Below are positions 16,439-25,897 of a DNA stretch of 64,000 bases, piece after piece (positions within the stretch are counted from its first letter, which is position 1; each line of letters opens with the position of its first letter). Source of the stretch: Candidatus Dormiibacterota bacterium (GTDB lineage: Bacteria > Chloroflexota > Dormibacteria > Dormibacterales > Dormibacteraceae). Position numbers and translations under genes: made by a program. The notes beneath the pieces were generated by a model that did not search any database, had not been told where the DNA came from, and worked only from the letters and a program-made list of their open reading frames with translations. The stretch is taken from NCBI GenBank assembly GCA_003139695.1, contig PLJM01000027.1:1-64000 (forward strand), written 5' to 3'.

Positions 16439-16454
16439 GGAGGAATCGAAATAA

Positions 16455-16565
16455 TCAGTACTTTGTCGGGTTGGACAGAACGCTCGGCTTGGGACCCATT
16501 CCCCGCACCACAATCAGCCCCGCGATCGCCGAGATGACGATCGCGATCCGAAGGACGTTGCGCAC
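16455..16565 (-). CDS. 36-residue membrane peptide (not in ORF track)
   Basis: On the minus strand a very strong ribosome-binding site AGGAGGTG lies seven bases before a GTG start. The ORF reads M-RNVLRIAIVISAIAGLIVV-RGMGPKPSVLSNPTKY and ends with TGA. One hydrophobic helix of about 15-17 residues is framed by basic residues, so it should sit in the membrane with a short Pro/Lys tail. The perfect Shine-Dalgarno and the sensible residue order are the evidence. I recognise no family for certain. Confidence 0.65.
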   Translation of the reverse strand: MRNVLRIAIVISAIAGLIVVRGMGPKPSVLSNPTKY

Positions 16566-16807
16566 TCGCTTTCACCTCCTGGGGCGTTTTTTCTCGCTTG
16601 CCGTGCCCCGCCAGTAGAACGACCCCGCCGCAAGGCGAGTTACGCCGGCCTCGTGCGGAGCCGGCCTTTCTGCCCGGAGCCGACCAAGTGGGCCCTTTTG
16701 GCGCAGTAAGTTGCTACAGGAGCGACCATCTGTGCCCGAATGGCAGCTGTTTGGCGGCTGGTGGCACTTGATAGACTCGGATCAACACTCAGGCGAGGAG
16801 AAAGCGC

Positions 16808-18121
16808 ATGGGCTTGGCCCAAATCAAGATGCCCCAGCTCGGCGAGTCGGTGACCGAGGGCACGGTCGAGAAGTGGCTCAAGAGCGAGGGTGACTTCGTA
16901 AAACGCGACGAGCCGATCGTGGAAGTCGTCACGGACAAGGTCAACGCCGAGATCCCCTCCCCCTTCGAAGGCAAGCTCGTCAAGATCACGGTCACCGAGG
17001 GCGAGACGGTGCGGGTCGGCGCCGTGATCGCCCAGATCGAGACCGCCGGTGGCGCCGCGGCCGACGCCCCTCCCGCTCCAGCCAAGCAGCCCGCCACCCC
17101 GGCCAAGGAATCCGCAGCGCCCCATCCGGAGGTCCCTGCTGCCCCCGCTCCGCGTCAGGGCGCGAGCGCCCCGGCTGCCTCTGCGCCTGCACCCGCCCCT
17201 TCGAGCGACAACGGAGGCACCGACCGAGCTCGGCTTTCGCCCGCCGTCCGAAAGCTCGCGGCCGAGCACGGCATCGACGCCACGGCGATTCGCGGAAGCG
17301 GTATGGGCGGCCGGGTCACCCGAGACGATGTCCTCGCCGCCGTGGAAGGCGGAGGTGCCGCTCCAGCTGCTGCTTCTGCTGCCCCCGCGCGATCCGCCCC
17401 CCGCCCAGCGCAGACCGACGGCGCGCGCGAAGAGGTGGTGAAGCTGGGCTCGATGCGAAAGGCGATCGCCGAGCACATGGTTCGGAGCCTTGCCACATCA
17501 CCTCACGCCTGGACCCTCCAGGAGGTCGACGTCACCAACCTGGTGCGTTATCGCGCGGTGGAGAAGGAAGGTTTTCGGACGCGGCACGGAGTCTCGCTGA
17601 CGTACCTGCCGTTCGTCGTGCAGATCGTGTGCGACGCGATCAAGGAGTTTCCCTGGCTCAACTCGACCTGGAGCGACGAGGGCGTCGTGCTGAAGCACTA
17701 CATCAACATGGGCATCGCCGTTTCGATCCCTGACGGCCTCATCGTCCCTGTGCTGAAGGACGCGGATCAGCTTGGGTTCACCGAGCTTGTCCGTTCAATC
17801 AACGACCTCGTCGAAAGGGCGCGCACGAAGCAGCTCAAGCCGGACGATGTCCAGGGCGGCACGTTCACCCTCAACAACACGGGCTCGACCGGCTCCGTTG
17901 CCAGCCAGCCGATCATCAATCAGCCTCAGGCGGCCATCCTGACCACCGAATCCATTGTCAAACGCCCAGTGGTGATCGGCGACGGGATCGCGGTTAGAGA
18001 CATGATGAATATGTGCCTAAGCTTCGATCACCGGATCATCGACGGGATGATGGCGGGGCAGTTCCTAGGCACGATCAAGAAGCGCCTCGAAGAATGGACC
18101 GCCGCGAGCATCCAGCTGTGA
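16808..18121 (+). CDS. Dihydrolipoyl acyltransferase (E2) of a 2-oxoacid dehydrogenase complex
   Basis: A 437-residue E2. A single lipoyl domain occupies about 1-78, with the lipoylated Lys in EVVTDKVNAEI. A Pro/Ala-rich linker follows, then the peripheral-subunit-binding domain RLSPAVRKLAAEHGIDATAIRGSGMGGRVTRDDV (about 138-175), a second linker, and the catalytic domain from about 215 ending with the active-site motif SFDHRIIDGMMAG. It transfers acyl groups from E1 to CoA. The clustered lipA and lipB make the lipoyl cofactor it needs. E1 and E3 are not in the window, so pyruvate, oxoglutarate and branched-chain complexes cannot be distinguished. Confidence 0.95.
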   Translation: MGLAQIKMPQLGESVTEGTVEKWLKSEGDFVKRDEPIVEVVTDKVNAEIPSPFEGKLVKITVTEGETVRVGAVIAQIETAGGAAADAPPAPAKQPATPAKESAAPHPEVPAAPAPRQGASAPAASAPAPAPSSDNGGTDRARLSPAVRKLAAEHGIDATAIRGSGMGGRVTRDDVLAAVEGGGAAPAAASAAPARSAPRPAQTDGAREEVVKLGSMRKAIAEHMVRSLATSPHAWTLQEVDVTNLVRYRAVEKEGFRTRHGVSLTYLPFVVQIVCDAIKEFPWLNSTWSDEGVVLKHYINMGIAVSIPDGLIVPVLKDADQLGFTELVRSINDLVERARTKQLKPDDVQGGTFTLNNTGSTGSVASQPIINQPQAAILTTESIVKRPVVIGDGIAVRDMMNMCLSFDHRIIDGMMAGQFLGTIKKRLEEWTAASIQL

Positions 18122-19011
18122 GCACAGGCGTGCCACTGACCCAGACTCCCATTCCTTCATGGATACGCATCCGCGTGACCGAGAGCGAGAACTTCAAGAA
18201 GCTCAAACAGATCGTCAAGGGCAGCCGTCTGCACACGGTCTGCGAGGAGGCGCGCTGCCCGAACATCTTCGATTGCTGGAACCGCCGCACAGCGACCTTC
18301 ATGATCCTTGGCGACGTTTGCACGCGCGCCTGCCGGTTCTGCGCAGTCACCTCGGGCCGGCCGACAGAGCTGGACCTGGGCGAACCGCTGCGAGTCGCCG
18401 ACTCGGTGGCCGAGCTCGGCCTGCGACATGCCGTCATCACGTCGGTCGATCGAGACGACCTGAGAGACGGCGGGGCAGGGATCTTCGCGCGCACCATCCG
18501 CGCGATCCGGCGGCGCAGCCCCGGCACGACGATCGAGGTACTGACCCCCGACTTCCAGGGCGACCTCGAATCCGTGCAGACCGTCGTCGACGCCGGCCCC
18601 GACATCTTCAACCACAACACCGAGACCGTCCCCCGCCTGTATGCGCGGATCCGGCCAAAAGCTGTTTACGCGAACAGCCTCGCCCTGCTGCGGTACGTGA
18701 AGGCATCGGCGCCTCAGATGGTCACGAAGTCCGGCCTGATGGTCGGCCTTGGGGAAACAGAGGACGAGCTGCTCGAGGTGTTTGGCAATATGCGCGCGCA
18801 CAACATCGATGTCCTGACGGTGGGCCAGTACCTGCGGCCGACCAAAAGTCATGCCGAGGTCGTGCGCTACTACAGGCCCGAGGAGTTCTCGCGATTGAAA
18901 GGCCTGGCGCTCGAGATGGGCTTTGGCCACGTCGAAGCAGGACCCCTGGTCAGGTCCTCATACCACGCTGATGAGCAAGTCCCAGAACGTAAGAGCCTGC
19001 TGGCTGGGTAG
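18118..19011 (+). CDS. lipA: Lipoyl synthase
   Basis: The tracked start is inside the E2 gene. A GTG at 18118 overlaps the E2 stop as GTGA and gives 297 residues. LipA is a radical-SAM enzyme inserting two sulfurs into octanoyl chains. The auxiliary cluster motif CEEARCPNIFDC and the radical-SAM motif CTRACRFC are present, followed by TSVDRDDLRDGGAG and MVGLGETEDE, and the C-terminal RSSYHADE block supplies the Ser ligand of the auxiliary cluster. Strong coupling to E2 upstream and lipB downstream. Confidence 0.96.
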   Translation: MSTGVPLTQTPIPSWIRIRVTESENFKKLKQIVKGSRLHTVCEEARCPNIFDCWNRRTATFMILGDVCTRACRFCAVTSGRPTELDLGEPLRVADSVAELGLRHAVITSVDRDDLRDGGAGIFARTIRAIRRRSPGTTIEVLTPDFQGDLESVQTVVDAGPDIFNHNTETVPRLYARIRPKAVYANSLALLRYVKASAPQMVTKSGLMVGLGETEDELLEVFGNMRAHNIDVLTVGQYLRPTKSHAEVVRYYRPEEFSRLKGLALEMGFGHVEAGPLVRSSYHADEQVPERKSLLAG

Positions 19012-19666
19012 CTCTCCTTACCAGGAGGCATGGGACCTCCAGGCGGAGATCGTTGCCGCCGTTCGCGACGGAGGCGCGCCCGACACGCTCCTGCTCCTCG
19101 AGCACCCGCACGTCTTCACGATGGGAAAGGCGGCGAGCTCTGCCGACATCCTGTGGGATGAAAGCGAGCGGGCGGCCCGCGAGGTCGACCTGATCTGGTC
19201 TGACCGCGGCGGCGAGGCGACATATCACGGTCCAGGGCAGCTGGTCGGGTATCCGATCATCGATCTCGCGCACTTCGAGCTCACGATTCCCGCTTACATC
19301 CAGAAGCTCGAGCAGTCAGTGATTGAATATCTACGCGAGCTCGGCGTCGAATCGGAGCCTGGCGAACGTAGACTCACCGGCGTCTGGTCCGAGGGCGAGA
19401 AGGTGGCGGCAATCGGCATCAAGCTGAACCGGTCCGTTGTGAGCCACGGCTTTGCGCTGAATCTCACCACGGATCTTCAGTACTTCGACGGCATCGTTCC
19501 CTGCGGACATGCGGAGAAGCGTCCGACATCGGTCGAGGCCCTCACGGGCCGGCGCATCGACACCGCGACCGCGGCTCGCGAATACACCAGACATTTCGCC
19601 GGTGTATTCAGAGCTACGGCCGATTGGGCATCACCCGAAGCGCTTCTCGCGGCTGCGCGCCACTAG
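18971..19666 (+). CDS. lipB: Octanoyl-ACP:protein transferase
   Basis: The ATG at 18971 gives 231 residues, overlapping lipA by 41 bases. LipB moves octanoyl from acyl carrier protein to the lipoyl domain before LipA adds sulfur. Conserved pieces: RGGEATYHGPGQLVGYPIIDL (about 78), the Lys in VAAIGIKL, SHGFALN, and the catalytic Cys in GIVPCG near 178. It completes an E2-lipA-lipB unit. The deep overlap with lipA may mean the true start is a little downstream. Confidence 0.95.
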   Translation: MSKSQNVRACWLGSSPYQEAWDLQAEIVAAVRDGGAPDTLLLLEHPHVFTMGKAASSADILWDESERAAREVDLIWSDRGGEATYHGPGQLVGYPIIDLAHFELTIPAYIQKLEQSVIEYLRELGVESEPGERRLTGVWSEGEKVAAIGIKLNRSVVSHGFALNLTTDLQYFDGIVPCGHAEKRPTSVEALTGRRIDTATAAREYTRHFAGVFRATADWASPEALLAAARH

Positions 19667-19723
19667 CTCTTGAGCTCGCCCCTGGCGAGCCTATACTCCG
19701 CCCACTGAGCGCCCGGGTAATCA

Positions 19724-20428
19724 ATGCTGGCACACGCTTTTTCCCTCTCGGACAACCTTCCGGGCTGGCTGCAGGACCCAAGTTGGTGGCGGCCCCTCGC
19801 CCATGCCGTGCAGGAATTCGTGCGCCAGCACCAGGCGACCGGACTGTTCGTGGTCATCTTCCTGGAGGAGCTCGGCGTTCCGCTGCCGGCACCTGGCGAC
19901 GTCGCGATCATGTACGGGGGCTACCTCACGACAACGGGCGCCATCCCCTACCCGCTTGCCTATTTGGCCGTGGTGTCCGCTGCGGTCCTCGGTAGCGCCT
20001 GCAACCTGACCATCAGCCGCAAGTACGGCCGTCCATTCATCCAGCGCTTCGGCAAATACATCGGCGTGACCGAGGCAAGGCTGATCCAGGCCGAAGGGCT
20101 TTTCAAGCGATGGGGCCCCTGGGCGATCATCATCGGCCGCCACATTCCCGGCATGCGGATAGTTTTGTCGGCCTTATCGGGAATACTTGGGGTGCCTTAC
20201 CGGGTTTTCATACCGTGCGTATTCGTTTCAGCGATGATCTGGGCCGCGATCTTTCTCGAGATTGGACGTCGAGTAGGTCCCCGCGTACGAGAGGTTTTTC
20301 TCATATTCCCGGCACACCTGATTCCTTGGGTTTTGCTGGGTTTGGGCTTGCTCGTGATCGGGTATCTGGGATATGAGCATGGTTTCAAACCGAAAGCCTG
20401 GAACAGACACGCTGAAGAGCCCCATTGA
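19724..20428 (+). CDS. DedA-family membrane protein
   Basis: A 234-residue polytopic protein with the DedA/VTT signature: FLEELGVPLPAPGDVAIMYGGYL (about 46-68) with conserved Glu, Pro and Gly, and the amphipathic block FKRWGPWAIIIGRHIPGMRIVLSALSGILGVPYRVF (about 127-162) with the essential Arg residues. Family members work as undecaprenyl-phosphate or phospholipid flippases. It stands after lipB, 57 bases away, and its 3' end overlaps the next small gene by 56 bases. Confidence 0.9.
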   Translation: MLAHAFSLSDNLPGWLQDPSWWRPLAHAVQEFVRQHQATGLFVVIFLEELGVPLPAPGDVAIMYGGYLTTTGAIPYPLAYLAVVSAAVLGSACNLTISRKYGRPFIQRFGKYIGVTEARLIQAEGLFKRWGPWAIIIGRHIPGMRIVLSALSGILGVPYRVFIPCVFVSAMIWAAIFLEIGRRVGPRVREVFLIFPAHLIPWVLLGLGLLVIGYLGYEHGFKPKAWNRHAEEPH

Positions 20429-20711
20429 GCTCGTTCGCCTCGACACTGTCGAGATGGACGAGGACGACGAGATCCTTCCCGACTTCTCAGCAGAAGTCGA
20501 TGGACGGCGCGTCTGGGTCACCGCCGTACTGGAGAGGACCGTCGTGATCGAGCCGGCCCCAGGCGAGCCCAAGGTGCTTGTCAACCGCAACCGCCTGATG
20601 GTCGACCCCGGCCAGCTCCGCGTTCGCCACCTGGCGAGCAAGGAAGCCGCCCGGCGCGGCCGCGAGGCTGCCCGCCAGCTTCGGATGCAAGAAAACCGCT
20701 CAGCGGCCTGA
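20373..20711 (+). CDS. Small conserved-looking protein, paralogue 1
   Basis: This 112-residue protein of unknown function overlaps the end of the DedA gene. Its core (SPIELVRLDTVEM...FSAEVDGRRVWVTAVLERTVVIEPAPGEPKVLVNRNRLMVDPGQLRV) aligns clearly with the next gene product: both carry the phrase AVLERTVVIE and the P(I/V)ELV opening. A second ATG two codons on is equally possible. Predicted cytoplasmic, beta-rich, with a basic C-terminal helix (KEAARRGREAARQLRMQ). Confidence 0.65.
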   Translation: MSMVSNRKPGTDTLKSPIELVRLDTVEMDEDDEILPDFSAEVDGRRVWVTAVLERTVVIEPAPGEPKVLVNRNRLMVDPGQLRVRHLASKEAARRGREAARQLRMQENRSAA

Positions 20712-20802
20712 GCTCACCCCCTCGGGGTTGAGCCTTTGTAACGTTCTGGTAAAGTTGGCTGCTCCGCGGCAGACATGGCCGCCTAGCCCAAGGAACGACT
20801 GC

Positions 20803-21111
20803 ATGAGCAAAATCGTACCCGTCGAGCTTGTTTCGCTGGCCAGCATCGTTCCGCCCCTCAACCACGAGGTCAGCGGGGGCTTCAACGCGATGGTGGACGG
20901 CAAGCAGGTTCGCGTCCGCGCCGTGCTGGAGCGGACCGTCGTGATCGAGCACCAGGAAGGCGGCGAGCGCAGCGTCGTGCGCAAGGACAACTGCATGGTC
21001 AAGCCCTCGACAGTCGTGTTCGTGCCGGGCAACCCCAACAACGGTGTCGGACCACGCCAGTGGCGCAGGCTGCCGGGCAAACCCCCCGCCACCCCAAGGG
21101 TCGGGCCCTAG
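20803..21111 (+). CDS. Small conserved-looking protein, paralogue 2
   Basis: The ATG at 20803 follows AAGGA and gives 102 residues. It is a tandem paralogue of the preceding gene (PVELVSLASI..., FNAMVDGKQVRVRAVLERTVVIEHQEGGERSVVRKDNCMV). The C-terminus differs: a Pro/Gly-rich basic tail (GNPNNGVGPRQWRRLPGK) replaces the helical tail. Unknown function. It is convergent with malate synthase, 7 bases apart, and has its own 90-base upstream region. Confidence 0.65.
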   Translation: MSKIVPVELVSLASIVPPLNHEVSGGFNAMVDGKQVRVRAVLERTVVIEHQEGGERSVVRKDNCMVKPSTVVFVPGNPNNGVGPRQWRRLPGKPPATPRVGP

Positions 21112-21118
21112 CCCCAGT

Positions 21119-22714
<1,596 letters not shown>

Positions 22715-22738
22715 CGTCCGCCAATTTACAGGACGGCG

Positions 22739-23677
22739 TCAGGTGCCCGCCAGACGCGCGACCACAGGAGCGAAGGACTCGGCTGCCTCGCCAGGCACGA
22801 TGACGTATGAGATTCCGTACCGTTCGCGCCGCGCCTGCACGTCCTCGACCACCTCATCGACGGTGCCGATCAGGAAATGCGGCATCGCGAGTATGTCTTT
22901 CGGTTCCACGCCGATGCCCGCGGCCATGACCGAAGCTACCGACTCGCGGTCGTCGGTGATATTGGCCAGAAATATCGTGACGCTCAGCTCGACGCGTTCC
23001 ATGCGTTCGCCCGCCGCGTCTCGGATCCAACCAAGCTTCTCGTCGGTCGCCTCCGCGAGCCCGGTGCGCACGAGGTTGCGATTGATGGCGCCCTCGCGCA
23101 AGTCGAAGTTCACATTGACGATGTCCGCCTCGCGAGCCGCGAGCCGCAACATGCGACGGCCGCCTCCCCCGAGCAGAATCGGCGGATGAGGCATCTGGAG
23201 GGGCCGCGGAGATCCTTCGATGCCAGTCACCCGATAGTGCTCGCCGGCAAAGGTGAACGGCTCGCCCGTGAAGAGCCCTTTGATGATCGTCAGCGCCTCC
23301 TCCATCCTGCTGATTCGCGTGCCCGGGCTGTCGAACGGGATGCCAGCCTGCTCGTAGTCGGAGGCCATCCAGCCGGCGCCCAGCCCGAGGTCAAACCTTC
23401 CATCCGACAGCAGGTCGATGGTGGCCGCTTCCTTCGCGAGCACCACAGGGTGCCTGTAGTCGTTGTCGAACACCAGCGACCCGACTCTCAACCGCGTGGT
23501 CGCATCGGCGGCGGCCATGAGCGCGGCAATCGGACCGACCTGGTCGGTGAAGTGGTCGGGAAGGTACAAGGAGGCGTAGCCGAGCGCCTCGACCTGCCGA
23601 GCCTTCTCCTTCCAGGCCGTGGCGCTGGGAGCCCGATGTTCCTGCACTCCGAACCTGAGCGGGCGCAGCTTGGTCAC
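22739..23677 (-). CDS. LLM-class F420-dependent oxidoreductase
   Basis: A 312-residue luciferase-like monooxygenase fold protein. The N-terminus (RFGVQEHRAPSATAWKEKARQVEALGYASLYLPDHF), TRLRVGSLVFDNDYRHPVVLAKEAATIDLLSDGRFDLGLGAGW and PRPLQMPHPPILLGGGGRRMLRLAAREADIVNVNF are characteristic of the actinobacterial-type F420-using subgroup. Substrate unknown. Its presence suggests the organism makes coenzyme F420. It ends 24 bases before malate synthase in the same orientation. Confidence 0.88.
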   Translation of the reverse strand: MTKLRPLRFGVQEHRAPSATAWKEKARQVEALGYASLYLPDHFTDQVGPIAALMAAADATTRLRVGSLVFDNDYRHPVVLAKEAATIDLLSDGRFDLGLGAGWMASDYEQAGIPFDSPGTRISRMEEALTIIKGLFTGEPFTFAGEHYRVTGIEGSPRPLQMPHPPILLGGGGRRMLRLAAREADIVNVNFDLREGAINRNLVRTGLAEATDEKLGWIRDAAGERMERVELSVTIFLANITDDRESVASVMAAGIGVEPKDILAMPHFLIGTVDEVVEDVQARRERYGISYVIVPGEAAESFAPVVARLAGT

Positions 23678-23740
23678 GGCGCGTAATTATGCCGGGCCAG
23701 GTGCGCCGTAACCGCTCCCATGGGCTAACATCGGCGCGCC

Positions 23741-24274
23741 ATGGTCGCCGCTGTCCGCCGAGCGCGGGACACCGCCTGGGTTCCGATCGTGCCGGCGCTT
23801 GTCAGCTGGATGCTGCTTTTCGGCTACCAATGGGCTTTCTCCTTGACGTATAGGGGCCACCAGCACACCGTGTTCGCCTATTACTCGGGAGTGCTGGGCG
23901 ATGGAGTCCTGATACCCGCGGTGAACGTGGCCGGCTTCATGGTGTTGCGGTATCTGGCAGCGGCGATCCAGTGGAGGCGGCTACCGCTCTATGCGCTCCT
24001 TGGATTTGTCACCGCCGCCACCGCGTTCCTCGTCCAGGCCGGGCTGGGTCTCGTCAACTGGTCGATGCCGCTTCCTTTTCATTGGAGCGACGTGGGCCAG
24101 TTCCACTTTCTGGTCATGTGGGCGGAAGTGGCCTACCTCTACCTCGTGCTGGCCACCGCGGTGAACAACTGGTCCCGGTTGAGAGGCGATCTCACTACCT
24201 GGGGTAGCTTCTGGCTCGGCCTACTGGGGCTGGCCCTCTTTGCGTGGACGCTGGCGGCCGACTACATCCGCTAA
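23741..24274 (+). CDS. Five-helix membrane protein, unknown function
   Basis: A 177-residue protein with about five hydrophobic segments (near 16-33, 50-70, 80-100, 118-138 and 150-172). Polar residues lie between helices 1 and 2 (TYRGHQH) and in PLPFHWSDVGQFHF. I recognise no family. It ends 12 bases before tRNA-Phe, which is on the other strand. Confidence 0.65.
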   Translation: MVAAVRRARDTAWVPIVPALVSWMLLFGYQWAFSLTYRGHQHTVFAYYSGVLGDGVLIPAVNVAGFMVLRYLAAAIQWRRLPLYALLGFVTAATAFLVQAGLGLVNWSMPLPFHWSDVGQFHFLVMWAEVAYLYLVLATAVNNWSRLRGDLTTWGSFWLGLLGLALFAWTLAADYIR

Positions 24275-24286
24275 GCCAGGACGGGG

Positions 24287-24363
24287 TGGTGCCGAGACCC
24301 AGACTTGAACTGGGGACACCCGCATTTTCAGTGCGGTGCTCTACCAAGCTGAGCTATCTCGGC
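24287..24363 (-). tRNA. tRNA-Phe (GAA)
   Basis: Minus-strand cloverleaf: acceptor GCCGAGA/TCTCGGC, D arm GCTC/GAGC, anticodon arm CCGCA-CTGAAAA-TGCGG (anticodon GAA), T arm CCCAG-TTCAAGT-CTGGG, discriminator A and an encoded CCA. Confidence 0.95.
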
Positions 24364-24431
24364 ACGGCGGATGATTGTATCGACCGGACGGGGGGGTTCG
24401 CCCGGAGGACGGCCGTGCCATCCTTGCGCGG

Positions 24432-24977
24432 ATGAAGCAAATGCTCGGCTGGCTCTGGATGGCCGGCGCGATCGTAGCCCTACTGGTGGTCCAGGCATTT
24501 CGACAATCAGAGCCGCTTTCATCGCTCGACCGGTCTCTCAACGCAGGTCGAGGCCTGATTCCACTGGGCATCGCCATCACTGTGGTTGGCGCGGGACTGC
24601 TGCTTGGAGCGGCGATTCATGGCATGGTTTTCGATTCGCAGCCCATGGAAACCGGGGATATTTCAGGGCGGTATTCAGGCCCAACTCCGGGTGGCGGCCG
24701 GCGGATCGGTGCCTTCAAGGGCAAGCGGCTCTGGGGCCGCTCGTTCTATGAAGAGGCGGGTATCTCCGAAGTGAAGCGGTCCTGGCTGACAGGCGAATGG
24801 CTGCGCGACCACCGCCTGCTGCGAACGACGATGGTGCTGATTGGGTTGCCGATCGTGGTGATCGGAGCGTTCGCAACCGTCGCGCTGGCCACGGACGTGA
24901 CTGCGGTCAGGCTGCTGTTGCTGCTGACGGCCGCTTACGTCGCGGTGCACATGGGATTCGCTCTGATCCGCGCCTAG
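24432..24977 (+). CDS. Four-helix membrane protein, unknown function
   Basis: The tracked start lies too close to the tRNA. The ATG at 24432 gives 181 residues beginning MKQMLGWLWMAG. Two membrane helices near the N-terminus (about 6-22 and 42-64) and two near the C-terminus (about 133-152 and 158-175) flank a central soluble stretch of about 65 residues with Gly/Arg and EAGISEVKRSWLTGEWLRDHR. No family recognised. It starts a small plus-strand group of membrane peptides. Confidence 0.6.
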   Translation: MKQMLGWLWMAGAIVALLVVQAFRQSEPLSSLDRSLNAGRGLIPLGIAITVVGAGLLLGAAIHGMVFDSQPMETGDISGRYSGPTPGGGRRIGAFKGKRLWGRSFYEEAGISEVKRSWLTGEWLRDHRLLRTTMVLIGLPIVVIGAFATVALATDVTAVRLLLLLTAAYVAVHMGFALIRA

Positions 24978-25005
24978 TCGGCTGGGTCAGTGAATTGACA
25001 GCGCG

Positions 25006-25119
25006 ATGACATGGCTGAATCTGGTGCTGGTCCCGGCGCTGGCCATTGCCATCGCTGCATTCGCGTTTGAGCTGATCGGAGCAGCCATCCGTTCGAGGCG
25101 CGACCGCACGGCTGCTTAA
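25006..25119 (+). CDS. 37-residue membrane peptide (too short for track)
   Basis: The ORF M-TWLNLVLVPALAIAIAAFAFELIGAAIRSRRDRTAA lies between two other small membrane genes in the same orientation. It is one hydrophobic helix followed by a basic tail (RSRRDR), the positive-inside pattern of a single-span protein. The ribosome-binding site is weak, so the evidence is only composition and context. Confidence 0.45.
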   Translation: MTWLNLVLVPALAIAIAAFAFELIGAAIRSRRDRTAA

Positions 25120-25172
25120 TTGCTCAAGCCAGCGGTTTGGACCAAAACGGCCTATGCTCCAGGGGTACAGCT

Positions 25173-25340
25173 ATGAATCTATGGGCTATTGGCGCCTATT
25201 GCCTGCTCGTCGCGATTTACTTTGTTCCGGTGATCATCTTCATCAGGCGAAGGCGGAAGGGTGATCGACCTGCTCCGACCCAGCACGACCAGTCACCGCT
25301 CGATGGTCTTGTCGCCACAATGCCAGTCGACCGCTGGTGA
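25173..25340 (+). CDS. 55-residue single-span membrane protein
   Basis: The ATG at 25173 follows AGGGG by about seven bases, a better start than the tracked one. It encodes MNLWAIGAYCLLVAIYFVPVIIFIRRRRKGDR, one membrane helix then a strong basic cluster, and a short polar tail. Unknown function, third in a row of small membrane genes. Confidence 0.55.
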   Translation: MNLWAIGAYCLLVAIYFVPVIIFIRRRRKGDRPAPTQHDQSPLDGLVATMPVDRW

Positions 25341-25367
25341 GCTCCTAGACCGTTCTCTCAGCAGAGC

Positions 25368-25886
25368 TCAAACCTGAGCGCTGGGCTCCGCGTTCCCGTT
25401 GCGACGCTGCCAGGCGATGATTGCGATGGCGGCAAACGCGAAACCGACGGCACCGGTTGCGGCAGCGGTAGTCACATTGCCGGCCACCAATGCAACACCG
25501 GACCCGGCCAGAACGATTGCCCCCAAACCCAGGGCAACTCCGGTTACTGCTCCAATGGCCACGCCGCGCTGAATATGGACCTGGCGCTCGTCGATGGCAC
25601 GTAGCCGGCAATCGATGGACCAGTGGGCCAATTCGGCGGCAGCGAGCAGCGCCGCCGCGACCACTGGACTCCAGGGGTCCAGGCTGACCCCCTGCGCGAC
25701 GAGCGACACGAGGTAGGTCGCGGCCAGGATCCCGATCGCCCACTGGACAGATCGACGACTGGGGACCACCAGGCTGACCGACATCAATGCGACTGCCGCG
25801 AAAGCCAGGATCCACACGGCCCTCGTAGAGCCCTGGCTCGACGCAGCGGCATCGGCTCCGACCAGAGCCATCAGCAGGACAGCCAT
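25368..25886 (-). CDS. Membrane protein at the end of the MoxR operon
   Basis: A 172-residue protein with about five hydrophobic segments, very rich in Ala, Val and Ile, and a polar middle (AHWSIDCRLRAIDERQVHIQRG) that would be a cytoplasmic loop. No family recognised. It starts 11 bases after the DUF58 gene's stop in the same orientation, so it is probably the fifth gene of the MoxR/DUF58/DUF4129 operon. Confidence 0.6.
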   Translation of the reverse strand: MAVLLMALVGADAAASSQGSTRAVWILAFAAVALMSVSLVVPSRRSVQWAIGILAATYLVSLVAQGVSLDPWSPVVAAALLAAAELAHWSIDCRLRAIDERQVHIQRGVAIGAVTGVALGLGAIVLAGSGVALVAGNVTTAAATGAVGFAFAAIAIIAWQRRNGNAEPSAQV

Positions 25887-25897
25887 CGCGCCAGTCG

